49,634 nucleotides of DNA from Haloarcula nitratireducens (GTDB lineage: Archaea; Halobacteriota; Halobacteria; Halobacteriales; Haloarculaceae), in assembly GCF_019599505.1 (NCBI RefSeq), contig NZ_RKLT01000023.1, positions 1 to 49,634 on the forward strand. Reading direction: 5' to 3'. The position numbers were made by a program, and so were the translations under genes. The notes below the pieces were generated by a model. It made no database searches and had not been told where the DNA came from. It saw only the letters and a list, made by a program, of their open reading frames with translations. The number at the start of each line of letters is the position of its first letter. Positions within the stretch are counted from its first letter, which is position 1. Below are positions 24,166 to 31,461 of the stretch, one piece after another.

Positions 24166-24702
24166 ATGAACCGTCGTCAATTCCTCATCGCAGGGGGTGG
24201 GACTGTCGTAGCGTTGGCGGGCGGCACAGCGGTCGCAGATGCAACAAGAGCAGATATTCTCGCTGATACCGAACTGACTCGAGGAGAGGGAGAAGCCATA
24301 ACAATAGCAAAAACGATTAGCCGTGAGTCAGTAGAGTATCTGGAATCGACGAATACTGTCGAAGAGAACGGCCATACTCAACCATTCAATAAGTGGGCAC
24401 GGAGAGAGTGTGCGGGGATCGGGGCAAACGAAATCGTCCCAGTTGTCGATGACCGTCTCGAAACGACAGTAGCGGGTGTTGGTTCAGGAGTCCGGTATCT
24501 GATTTTCGGCCCCGTCATTACTGGTGACCATACTGTTACCCGAAATAGAGACGGCTCGATAGGTAGCGAACCGAACGTAACGCTCGAACAACTCACTTCG
24601 GTGGCACCTCGGACAATAACAGTCACTGTCACCCTCGCCGGACAACAGCTCACAACGGAGTTTCCTGTCGGGGTAGGGCATAGCGAGGTATCTATCGACT
24701 GA
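24166..24702 (+). CDS. Secreted protein with twin-arginine signal, unknown function
   Basis: The 178-residue product starts MNRRQFLIAGGGTVVALAGG, a clear twin-arginine signal peptide. The mature part has conserved-looking stretches (ETTVAGVGSGVRYLIFGPVI and PRTITVTVTLAGQQL) suggestive of beta strands. No catalytic motif or family is recognised. A TTG six bases earlier is a poorer start. An A/T-rich AGATATATTCAGG about 30 bases upstream could be the promoter. The 286 bases before it (23880-24165) show no gene. Confidence 0.7.
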   Translation: MNRRQFLIAGGGTVVALAGGTAVADATRADILADTELTRGEGEAITIAKTISRESVEYLESTNTVEENGHTQPFNKWARRECAGIGANEIVPVVDDRLETTVAGVGSGVRYLIFGPVITGDHTVTRNRDGSIGSEPNVTLEQLTSVAPRTITVTVTLAGQQLTTEFPVGVGHSEVSID

Positions 24703-24754
24703 TTACAAGTAGTGGAGATCTCCTCTGTACCAATCATCTGCGTTTTACGCGCAT

Positions 24755-24861
24755 CTATTCCTGAGGCGTCTCAGCATGGCCGTGTTTAGTTAAGCGTGAA
24801 AAGTGAGGCGGACGGATTTCTTGGTGCCTATGCCAGAAATCAGCCGCCTCAGCGGGAATAG
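24755..24861. repeat. Nested inverted repeats, possible IS5-type remnant
   Basis: CTATTCCTGAGGCG at 24755-24768 is inverted at CGCCTCAGCGGGAATAG (24845-24861), and inside it TGAGGCGG at 24804-24811 is inverted at CCGCCTCA (24844-24851), with ATTTCTTGG and CCAGAAAT also pairing. An ATG at 24830 reads MPEISRLSGNRDW, which resembles the N termini of some haloarchaeal IS5-family transposases. It may be an abortive element or scar; the resemblance is from memory. Confidence 0.4.
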
Positions 24862-24872
24862 AGACTGGCGAT

Positions 24873-25007
24873 TTACAGGCGATCGGTAGTTTCGATTGTC
24901 AGTGTATGTTCAGTCGCATCTTGGTGACGTTCCGCTTTCGATTCCGCTGCGGTTCGTGTTGGATGGGAACCGATCTGTCCACACTCTTCACAGGTAACCT
25001 CGTACAT
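24873..25007 (-). CDS. Small zinc-finger-like protein
   Basis: The 44-residue product from the ATG at 25007 reads MYEVTCEECGQIGSHPTRTA, then EAERHQ-like helix and HTLTIE. Cys6 and Cys9 with His28 and His34 form a plausible zinc site. Such small zinc-finger proteins are common in haloarchaea, mostly of unknown role. A longer form beginning MNFCGEY at 25028 is possible. The first residues overlap A/T-rich DNA, which may be its promoter. Confidence 0.6.
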   Translation of the reverse strand: MYEVTCEECGQIGSHPTRTAAESKAERHQDATEHTLTIETTDRL

Positions 25008-25184
25008 GTACTCTCCACAGAAGTTCATGATTATTAATAATTCATAAATTACCAGCGTAGGGCCGTCCTTGAGGACTGGTAACGAATCACAAATAGGCGT
25101 AGACACTATCTTCGGATTGTAGCGACTGTCTGAAAGTGTCGCATACGGTGAATATTCTTTATCTAGTAACACACTTAGCTAGCT

Positions 25185-25379
25185 ATGCCAGAGATTACCA
25201 CAGTGGCAGGGGGTGAGCGCCCGAGTACCGAAGAGAGGAAGATAGCATATCGGTCGGGAATGTACGACGACCGATACACGTTCGAGTCTCGAGACGCGCG
25301 GGATATGCGGCTCATGACAACGCTCTATCCAGCGTATCCGTTCGAGCAGTATCAGTTCGGAGACGTGACACGGTGTTAG
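25185..25379 (+). CDS. Small hypothetical protein
   Basis: A 64-residue frame begins MPEITTVAGGERPSTEERKI shortly after an A/T-rich stretch (TTCTTTATCTAG) that could be a promoter. It is basic to neutral, with a Tyr-rich end (LYPAYPFEQYQFGDVTRC). No family is recognised. It ends just before an IS200/IS605-like hairpin, so it might be a passenger or a relic of that element. Confidence 0.4.
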   Translation: MPEITTVAGGERPSTEERKIAYRSGMYDDRYTFESRDARDMRLMTTLYPAYPFEQYQFGDVTRC

Positions 25380-25380
25380 C

Positions 25381-25415
25381 GGAAGCCCACCCCTTCAGGG
25401 GTGGGAGGGAGTCAA
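25381..25415 (+). mobile_element. IS200/IS605-type right-end hairpin, solo
   Basis: The sequence GGAAGCCCACCCC, loop TTCA, GGGGTGGGAGGG forms a stem of eight G/C pairs (25386-25393 with 25398-25405). The AGCGGAAGCCC...GGGAGG(A/G) context is typical of the right end of haloarchaeal tnpB-carrying elements. No tnpB lies upstream here, so this is a solo end or deletion scar. The hairpin may also match the 3' end of the guide RNA of such elements. Confidence 0.55.
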
Positions 25416-25518
25416 ACGGTGATGCCGACCCACCATTCTGTAGTGAGAAGAACCTATGAAAGCACAACGACTAGCGGTTTCAATATCACTGCTGAACTGG
25501 AAGTAGATACGAACGACA

Positions 25519-26442
25519 ATGACCGAGAACCGTTCGGCGACGGATATTTTTGGTCTGCTCGCTGACGACACACGGATTGACATCCTGCGTGCTGTTGCTG
25601 TGTCGCAATACGAAGGTGAACAGGTTGGGGCAGGGGCTGCTGAACTCGCGTTTTCTGAAATCTACGATCACGTCGACGTGGAGAACACATCGAAACTGTC
25701 GTACCACCTTGGCGAACTCACGGGGGCCTATCTGCGGAAAAGCGACGATGGATACTCGCTCTCGCACGCTGGTGAACGGATTGTTCGGTTTATTCTGTCG
25801 GGGAACTACGAGCAACCGGAGTCATTTGGTCCTGAGCCGGTTGCTGGAACGTGCGTCTACTGTGGCGAGGAAGCGTTGGAAGCGGAGCGCTCGCATCAAT
25901 TTTTCCGGATTGACTGTACGGCCTGTGACCAACAGGTCATGGGACAACCAATCACGCCCGCACAAGTTAGGACGCGGGACAGCGAATCGCTCGTACAGAG
26001 TGTGAAGGTACGTAGTGCGGAGGTTGCCAAGCAGATTCGACAGGATATGTGTCCGGAGTGTGGGGCGCAGCTGGCTGCCGACATAGTTGCGGTCCCCGAC
26101 AGTCCGTTACCTGCTGCAGATTCGTTCGTGGTGACGAGTACCTGCAACGCGTGTCTCCGAGAGTACAACAGCCCGTTGACCTACAGTGTTGTTTACCATC
26201 CGGCGTCAATTGCCTTCCACTGGGATCGTGGCATCGACGTGACGACACGCGGTCTCTGGGAATTCCATGAGTACGTCTACGAGGGCCAGTGGACATCCGA
26301 ACAGACAGCGTCTGATCCTGACGAATACGAGGTAGTGTTGCGTCACGGGGATGATGCAGTTCGACTTTATCTCGATTCGACTGCGACAGTGGTACAGACA
26401 GAACGCGTGCGAGGCGAGAGTGGTGAATTTCGACCTTCTTGA
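25519..26442 (+). CDS. Winged-helix regulator with zinc ribbons (DUF7351-like)
   Basis: The 307-residue protein begins with an ArsR-like HTH, IFGLLADDTRIDILRAVAV followed by KLSYHLGELTGAYLRKSDDG. Two CxxC pairs follow in CVYCGEEAL and CTACDQQ, and another two in CPECGAQL and CNACLREY, giving two probable zinc ribbons in the middle. The C-terminal part, beginning near PLTYSVVYHP, resembles the effector region of haloarchaeal DUF7351-type regulators. The gene is monocistronic. The ligand and target are unknown. Confidence 0.8.
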   Translation: MTENRSATDIFGLLADDTRIDILRAVAVSQYEGEQVGAGAAELAFSEIYDHVDVENTSKLSYHLGELTGAYLRKSDDGYSLSHAGERIVRFILSGNYEQPESFGPEPVAGTCVYCGEEALEAERSHQFFRIDCTACDQQVMGQPITPAQVRTRDSESLVQSVKVRSAEVAKQIRQDMCPECGAQLAADIVAVPDSPLPAADSFVVTSTCNACLREYNSPLTYSVVYHPASIAFHWDRGIDVTTRGLWEFHEYVYEGQWTSEQTASDPDEYEVVLRHGDDAVRLYLDSTATVVQTERVRGESGEFRPS

Positions 26443-26641
26443 TAGAATTCTTACGAAATCAGTGTTGAGTAGACGGTAGTGCTAATCGGGTCGTTCTCTG
26501 CGTATCGGTGGTAGAACTATGTTATACTGGTTTGCTACTCAACGCAGATTTTGAAGCAGATCCGATAAGATATCAAATTTCCAATATTATTATTGGAGTT
26601 GAGGGCCTGACCCATACTCGCAGCTATCGGAGGCCCAACAC

Positions 26642-27343
26642 ATGCAATCGAACGATTCCCACGACTCAACAGGCCAGCAGCATCGAACACATGGTGAGAA
26701 TACCGACCACCAGCAGTCAGTACAGCGCCGCCCAAAATCGACCGACGAGATCGCCGACGCATATGCAGATGTCGCTGACAAACTTGCCCGGTGGCAACGA
26801 CTTGACCAGCTTTTCGCCGGGCGTTATCGTCGTCGCCGGTTCGAGGACGCGAACGGCCGCGTCCTCGACGTCGCCTGTGGCACCGGGCGGAACTTCCGCT
26901 ATCTCGAGGCGGCGAGCGAAGTCGTCGGCATCGACATCAGTGAGAAGATGCTCGCTCACGCCCGGAAAGAGCTCGGCAGACTCGAAATGGACGGCACTGT
27001 CCAGCAGATGGACGCCCAGACACTCGATTTCCCTGCTGATAGCTTCGACACTGTCATCTCGTCGTTTTCCACGTGCACATTCCCGGACCCGATCGCCGCG
27101 CTTCACGAAATGGAGCGAGTCTGTGCCCCCGACGGCGAGATCCTGTTGCTCGAACACAGGCGCAGCGACCTTAGGCCACTCGCCTGGCTGCAAGACTGGC
27201 GCGCCGAGGCTCATTACCAGAAGAACGGCTGTCGGTTGAACCACGACCCGCTGACGACCGTCGAACAGGCGGGGCTCTCAATTGAGCACGTCTCGACTGC
27301 GTTCTGTGGTCTCATCACCACCATCGACGCCACTCCACGGTGA
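26642..27343 (+). CDS. Class I SAM-dependent methyltransferase (UbiE-like)
   Basis: The 233-residue protein has a polar N-terminal tail of about 30 residues, then motif I VLDVACGTGRNFRYL, motif II EVVGIDISEKML, and the motif MDAQTLDFPADSFDTVISSF typical of Methyltransf_11 enzymes related to UbiE. The post-motif segment CAPDGEILLLEH is conserved. It is followed seven bases after its stop by a secreted serine hydrolase gene on the same strand. The substrate is not visible. Region 26443-26641 holds A/T-rich DNA only. Confidence 0.85.
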   Translation: MQSNDSHDSTGQQHRTHGENTDHQQSVQRRPKSTDEIADAYADVADKLARWQRLDQLFAGRYRRRRFEDANGRVLDVACGTGRNFRYLEAASEVVGIDISEKMLAHARKELGRLEMDGTVQQMDAQTLDFPADSFDTVISSFSTCTFPDPIAALHEMERVCAPDGEILLLEHRRSDLRPLAWLQDWRAEAHYQKNGCRLNHDPLTTVEQAGLSIEHVSTAFCGLITTIDATPR

Positions 27344-27350
27344 CCACCTG

Positions 27351-29051
27351 ATGACGAGACAACGCCTCTCCACGACGAACGACAGCTCCGATAGACCTAC
27401 GAGACGAGCATTTCTCGCTGGTCTCAGCAGTCTCGGACTCTTGGGCTGTAGAACTGCGGTCAACCGAACGAGCGCCAAGACCGACCCTCAGAGCGCTGGG
27501 TCACAGCCAGGCGAAAGTCCGTTCACGGACTCGGATGAACTCGAAGCGTTCGTCGACGATGTGATGGCCGAACGGGTCGGAACGACGACGCCTGGAGCTA
27601 CTGTCGCCATCATCTCGGGAGACACACCTGTCCTCACTAAAGGATATGGCACTGCTGACGTCGATGCGGGTGTCCCAGTCCAAGCCGACGAGACGGTATT
27701 CCGAGTTGGGTCGGTCGGCAAGCTCCTGACTTACACAGCCGTTATGCAGGGCGTCGAACAGGGCGTACTTGACCTCGACACCGATGTCAACTCGTATCTC
27801 AGCGACTCCGCTGTCACAGTGCCGGATACGTACGACGACCCCGTGACGCTCCGGCATCTCGGGACCCATACCGCCGGCTTCGAATCCACGCTTGACCCCG
27901 AGATCGTCGCTGATCCAACCGCTCTCGATTCCTTGGAGACGGTACTCATCGACCAACAGCGCTCGCGCATCCGTCCGCCCGGCGAACTCGTCGGGTACTC
28001 AAATTACGGCGCAGGGCTCGCTGGCCACATCGTTGCCGAAGCTCATGATACAACGTTCGAGAAACACGTGCAATCGGAACTCCTCGATCCGCTCGGGATG
28101 GCCCACAGTACGTTCGCTCAGCCCGTCCCGGCCGACCAACCTGGTGATCTCGCTGCACCACATATTCGCGACGGTGAGTCGTTTCAGGTAGCTGATGACG
28201 TGTACATCAATATGCGTCCTGCGGGCTCGCTGAGTGCGACGGCTACGGATATGGCCGCGTTCATGCGTACACACCTCGGTGACGGTGCAATCGGCGAGAC
28301 GCGGATTTTCGACGTGGAAACCGCCAAGACGATGCACAGTCGCCACCACGTCCGTCACCCAGCAGTCACGAATTGGCGATATGGATTCCACGAGTACGGC
28401 AATCCGGATGCTAATCTTATCGGTCACTCGGGTGCGACGGTGAACTTCACGAGTTATCTCTTGCTCGCCCCGGACCACGATGTCGGTATCTTCGTTGCCT
28501 ACAACAGTAATCCGAATGAGGGGCCGAAAGCGGTCGTCGATGAAATCGTCGCGGAATACGAGCTCCAGCACGCGCCAACTATGCCGACACCGACTTCGAA
28601 ATCGGGTGGTCAGGAGCGCGCTGAAATCGTTGCCGGTGAGTACAGCCGCACGTCTCTCCCGCAGAGTGGACCACTCCAAGTCGTCGATTTACTCGCACAC
28701 CTGACCGTCGAACCCGCAGTCAACGGTGGGTTGCGGACAACAACTCTCGAGGGTGATGCTCGGGAGTGGGTCGAGACCGACCCGTACGTGTATCGGGAAA
28801 AGAGCGGTCACGATGTCCTCGCTTTTGAGGTCACAGATGGCGAGGTTGACGTACTGAATATGAGCAGCGAACCCACTGGCGTCTACCGGCCGGTGCCGTT
28901 CCACGAACGCCAGCTCGTTACTGGCAGTGTCCTCGGGATGGCAGTCTCTGGGTTCGGGCTCTCACTTGCCGACTGGGGCGGCCACAGCGTTTGGCAGCAA
29001 TGGAAGCAGTATCGTACCAACGACGGACCTGACACGGAGGACTTCGAATGA
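27351..29051 (+). CDS. Exported beta-lactamase-fold serine hydrolase (class C type)
   Basis: The 566-residue protein starts with a twin-arginine lipoprotein signal (RPTRRAFLAGLSSLGLLGC, Cys33 as lipidation site). The beta-lactamase/penicillin-binding fold is shown by SVGK (Ser121, Lys124), YSNYG (Tyr216, Asn218) and HSG at His359. These correspond to the SxxK, YxN and HxG motifs. The C-terminal 150 residues are an extra domain with a predicted membrane segment (LGMAVSGFGLSLADWGGH). Such enzymes hydrolyse esters or D-amino acid peptides outside the cell. The stop overlaps the next gene by four bases. An upstream ATG within the methyltransferase gene was rejected. Confidence 0.88.
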   Translation: MTRQRLSTTNDSSDRPTRRAFLAGLSSLGLLGCRTAVNRTSAKTDPQSAGSQPGESPFTDSDELEAFVDDVMAERVGTTTPGATVAIISGDTPVLTKGYGTADVDAGVPVQADETVFRVGSVGKLLTYTAVMQGVEQGVLDLDTDVNSYLSDSAVTVPDTYDDPVTLRHLGTHTAGFESTLDPEIVADPTALDSLETVLIDQQRSRIRPPGELVGYSNYGAGLAGHIVAEAHDTTFEKHVQSELLDPLGMAHSTFAQPVPADQPGDLAAPHIRDGESFQVADDVYINMRPAGSLSATATDMAAFMRTHLGDGAIGETRIFDVETAKTMHSRHHVRHPAVTNWRYGFHEYGNPDANLIGHSGATVNFTSYLLLAPDHDVGIFVAYNSNPNEGPKAVVDEIVAEYELQHAPTMPTPTSKSGGQERAEIVAGEYSRTSLPQSGPLQVVDLLAHLTVEPAVNGGLRTTTLEGDAREWVETDPYVYREKSGHDVLAFEVTDGEVDVLNMSSEPTGVYRPVPFHERQLVTGSVLGMAVSGFGLSLADWGGHSVWQQWKQYRTNDGPDTEDFE

Positions 29052-29455
29052 GTGACCAGCACGTCTCACAGCAAGGAACTGGACAACAGCACGAACGGAA
29101 CGATCGTAGCGGGTTCGTCTATAACGTCAAACGTCGGTTGACGAGTCTCCCGTGGCTTGCCCGTGCAGCGGGCGCCGGCTTGAGCAGTGTCTCCATCGGG
29201 TTCGTCGGGCTCTTCCTGTTCGTACTGGAGACCGGCGGCGATCTCACGCTCATCGCGCGACCAGTCCCGATGCAGGTGGCGTTAGCACTCCCAGCTGTGA
29301 TTGCGTTTCTCACTGCTGTGACGACGGTTGGGGCAGGACTTGCGTGGTGGAACAACTACTGGTCGCTACGTGCCCGGATCCACCAAACAATCTTGGCGCT
29401 TCTGGGACTTGGGTTTTGCTGGCAACTCGCTACGCTCGGATTCCTCCCGCCGTAA
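29048..29455 (+). CDS. Small membrane protein coupled to the serine hydrolase
   Basis: The 135-residue protein has a polar 35-residue N terminus and three hydrophobic segments (LSSVSIGFVGLFLFVLETGG, VALALPAVIAFLTAVTTVGA and LALLGLGFCWQLATLGF). Its ATG overlaps the hydrolase stop (ATGA), so it is translated with it. It resembles the membrane part of beta-lactamase-fold proteins that is sometimes fused to the hydrolase. A longer start overlapping in another frame was rejected. The function is unknown. Confidence 0.7.
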   Translation: MSDQHVSQQGTGQQHERNDRSGFVYNVKRRLTSLPWLARAAGAGLSSVSIGFVGLFLFVLETGGDLTLIARPVPMQVALALPAVIAFLTAVTTVGAGLAWWNNYWSLRARIHQTILALLGLGFCWQLATLGFLPP

Positions 29456-29505
29456 GTCGAACCGATACCCAATTAATCAAACAGGCACCGAACGATACGC
29501 ACTCT

Positions 29506-30585
29506 ATGGACGCCCTTCAGAGGAACGGCGCGACAACGATACTATCGGGCCACGCCGACTGGATCGACGCCGAGTTGCTTTCAACCCTGTCGGAGTACCC
29601 ACTCGACTCGATCAACACAGAATACCCGCACTTCGCGCGATCGGTTGATGGGCCCGACGACATGGTTCAGCCAAGTGAGGCCCACCCAGTCTTCTACGGG
29701 AGTTTCGACTGGCACTCCGCCGTTCACAACCACTGGTGTCTCGTTCGACAACTCCGTCTCTTCGAGGACCATCCCGAAGCGTCCGCTATCGTCTCGCTGC
29801 TAGAAGACCGGTTCACTCGCGAGAAGATAGTGCAGGAAGCCACGTATTTCGAGGACAACGCGTCCTTCGAGAAGCCGTATGGCTGGGCTTGGTTCCTGCG
29901 CTTCGTTGCAGAGTTGCACCTCTGGGATGAGGATCGCGCAGCAGCATGGCGAGAGATGTTCGAACCCCTTGAACGGCAGATTGTCGAACTCTTCGAACGC
30001 GAGTTCCTCACGCAGGAGCGGCCGTTTCGGGTCGGCACCCACACCAATTCCGCCTTCGCGCTCGCATTTGCCCTCGACTATGCACGGGTCGTTGCTGACG
30101 ACGCTCTTGAGAGAGCCATCGTCGAGACATCACGCGAATTTTTTCTCGACGACGAGGACTATCCTGTCGAGTACGAACCGCTCGGATGGGACTTCGTCTC
30201 ACCGGCACTCACTGAGGCGGACTTAATGCGGCGGGTACTCGACCGCGAAGCATTCCAGCAGTGGTTTGAAACGTTTAGTCCCGCGATTACTGATTCACCG
30301 TACGATTCCCTCTTGCAACCGATTGACGTTGATGCGGATGGCGACGACGGCCTCGAACTCCACTTTGTGGGGCTGAATCTTTCGAAGGCGTGGTCGATGG
30401 CGGGTATTGCTAGTGCACTCGATGACCAGCCGACCGCTGAAGCGCTTGAGCAAGCGGCACAGCGCCATATCGAGCAGAGTGTGGAGCCGGCATTCACCGA
30501 CGACTACGCGGGCGCACACTGGCTCTCATCGTTCGTTCTGTACGTGCTGACCAGAAACGAGGGTGGAATCGCACCCAACCAGTGA
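29506..30585 (+). CDS. DUF2891 family protein
   Basis: Starting at MDALQRNGATTILSGHADWI the product has 359 residues, the usual size for DUF2891. Diagnostic stretches are NTEYPHFARSVDGPDD, PVFYGSFDWHSAVHNHWCLV, EKPYGWAWFLRF and THTNSAFALAFALDYAR. The many conserved aromatic and His residues suggest an (alpha/alpha) barrel enzyme, but no activity is established for the family. It follows the membrane gene by 50 bases and may belong to the same operon. The much longer ORF starting at 29152 overlaps the membrane gene in another frame and was rejected. Confidence 0.85.
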   Translation: MDALQRNGATTILSGHADWIDAELLSTLSEYPLDSINTEYPHFARSVDGPDDMVQPSEAHPVFYGSFDWHSAVHNHWCLVRQLRLFEDHPEASAIVSLLEDRFTREKIVQEATYFEDNASFEKPYGWAWFLRFVAELHLWDEDRAAAWREMFEPLERQIVELFEREFLTQERPFRVGTHTNSAFALAFALDYARVVADDALERAIVETSREFFLDDEDYPVEYEPLGWDFVSPALTEADLMRRVLDREAFQQWFETFSPAITDSPYDSLLQPIDVDADGDDGLELHFVGLNLSKAWSMAGIASALDDQPTAEALEQAAQRHIEQSVEPAFTDDYAGAHWLSSFVLYVLTRNEGGIAPNQ

Positions 30586-30634
30586 AAGAGAGCAGAACGG
30601 CAGTAGTCACGCCATCTCGACGAACGCTGGCTCG

Positions 30635-31147
30635 CTATCGGTTTTGCTGGAGGAACGACTCGAATTCCGCCGAGATCACGCCCGGTGCTTCGCCGGGGCC
30701 GCTGTGGCTGATCCCGTCGAATTCGACGAGACGGCTGTATGGCAGCGCCTCGTGAACGTCGCGGGCGCTCTCACGAAGGAAGTCCGGCCCGTTCGTGCCT
30801 GTCATCACGAGCACGGGCGCGGGGACATCGAGCATAGCAGGTAGCTGGTACTGTTCGACGGCACGGTTCATTCGGACGACCTCTTCGGCGAGCTTCACAC
30901 AGTCCGGCCAGACCGGCCACTCTGCTAACCACGCATCGAGATCATCGATGCCGTCGGGGTGGAGGACCTGCTCAATGTAGCGCGCAACTCATCGAAGAGA
31001 CAGTGGCGACAACGTGGCCACCGCTTTCCGAGTGGCGTACATAGAATCGGTCTCATCTGCTGTCACGTGGCTCTCTTCCGTGGTTGATGTCAGCCATGCT
31101 TGGGACCCCGGCGGCACGATCTCCGGCGCTTGCTCTGGTTCACCCAT
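30635..31147 (-). pseudogene. Alpha/beta hydrolase remnant
   Basis: Reading the minus strand, an ATG at 31147 opens MGEPEQAPEIVPPGS and reaches an in-frame TGA near 30990. The frame then continues as an alpha/beta hydrolase C terminus, with VLVMTGTNGPDFLRESA, YSRLVEFDGISHSG (the likely catalytic histidine) and the last helix. The nucleophile elbow and core are missing. This is a truncated and broken gene; the front part may be unrelated to the hydrolase. Confidence 0.65.
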
Positions 31148-31161
31148 ATCAGCACCTCACT

Positions 31162-31190
31162 GAATCATTGAGTCATTGAATCAGTGATTC
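31162..31190. repeat. Satellite of the 8-bp phased GANTC repeat
   Basis: GAATC at 31162, GAGTC at 31170, GAATC at 31178 and GATTC at 31186 are spaced exactly eight bases apart, with consensus TGANTCAN. It is the same pattern as the repeats around the ParA gene 15 kb away. It borders the degenerate module at 31192-31350. Confidence 0.7.
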
Positions 31191-31191
31191 T

Positions 31192-31350
31192 AGTATCTGT
31201 CGACCGCAGCAGCAATACCGTAGAGGATGTCCTCAGCTGGCGAGAGTGTCAGCAGCCGACTCGGGTCGCAATCTGTGGCTTGCTAAGGCTACAGCTGGCT
31301 AACCAACTCGACGGGAGAATCTCGATGTGTGTTGGTTAGCTACGCGGCGA
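31192..31350 (-). repeat. Degenerate module, copy A
   Basis: On the minus strand this reads RLLTLSPAEDILYGIAAAVDR before being cut off by the repeat cluster. Upstream of it GCTAACCAAC (31298-31307) and its inverse GTTGGTTAGC (31331-31340) are separated by 23 bases. Related copies lie at 34990-35300 and 38610-38800. The protein family is not recognised. Bases 31351-31461 contain nothing further. Confidence 0.55.
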
Positions 31351-31461
31351 GACTCTGGGATAAGTTGTACCGGAGATCGCCGTTCGATCCGTCAGATCCG
31401 TGATTTCCCCGAATACTGGCGTCGCCTCGTTCATGTTCAGAGGCGGCTTTCGCCTTGCTCA

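Noticed and set aside
29152..30585. Start of the DUF2891 gene at 29152
   Set aside because: It would overlap the small membrane protein gene for 300 bases in another frame and has a cysteine- and arginine-rich start unlike the family. The ATG at 29506 is preferred.
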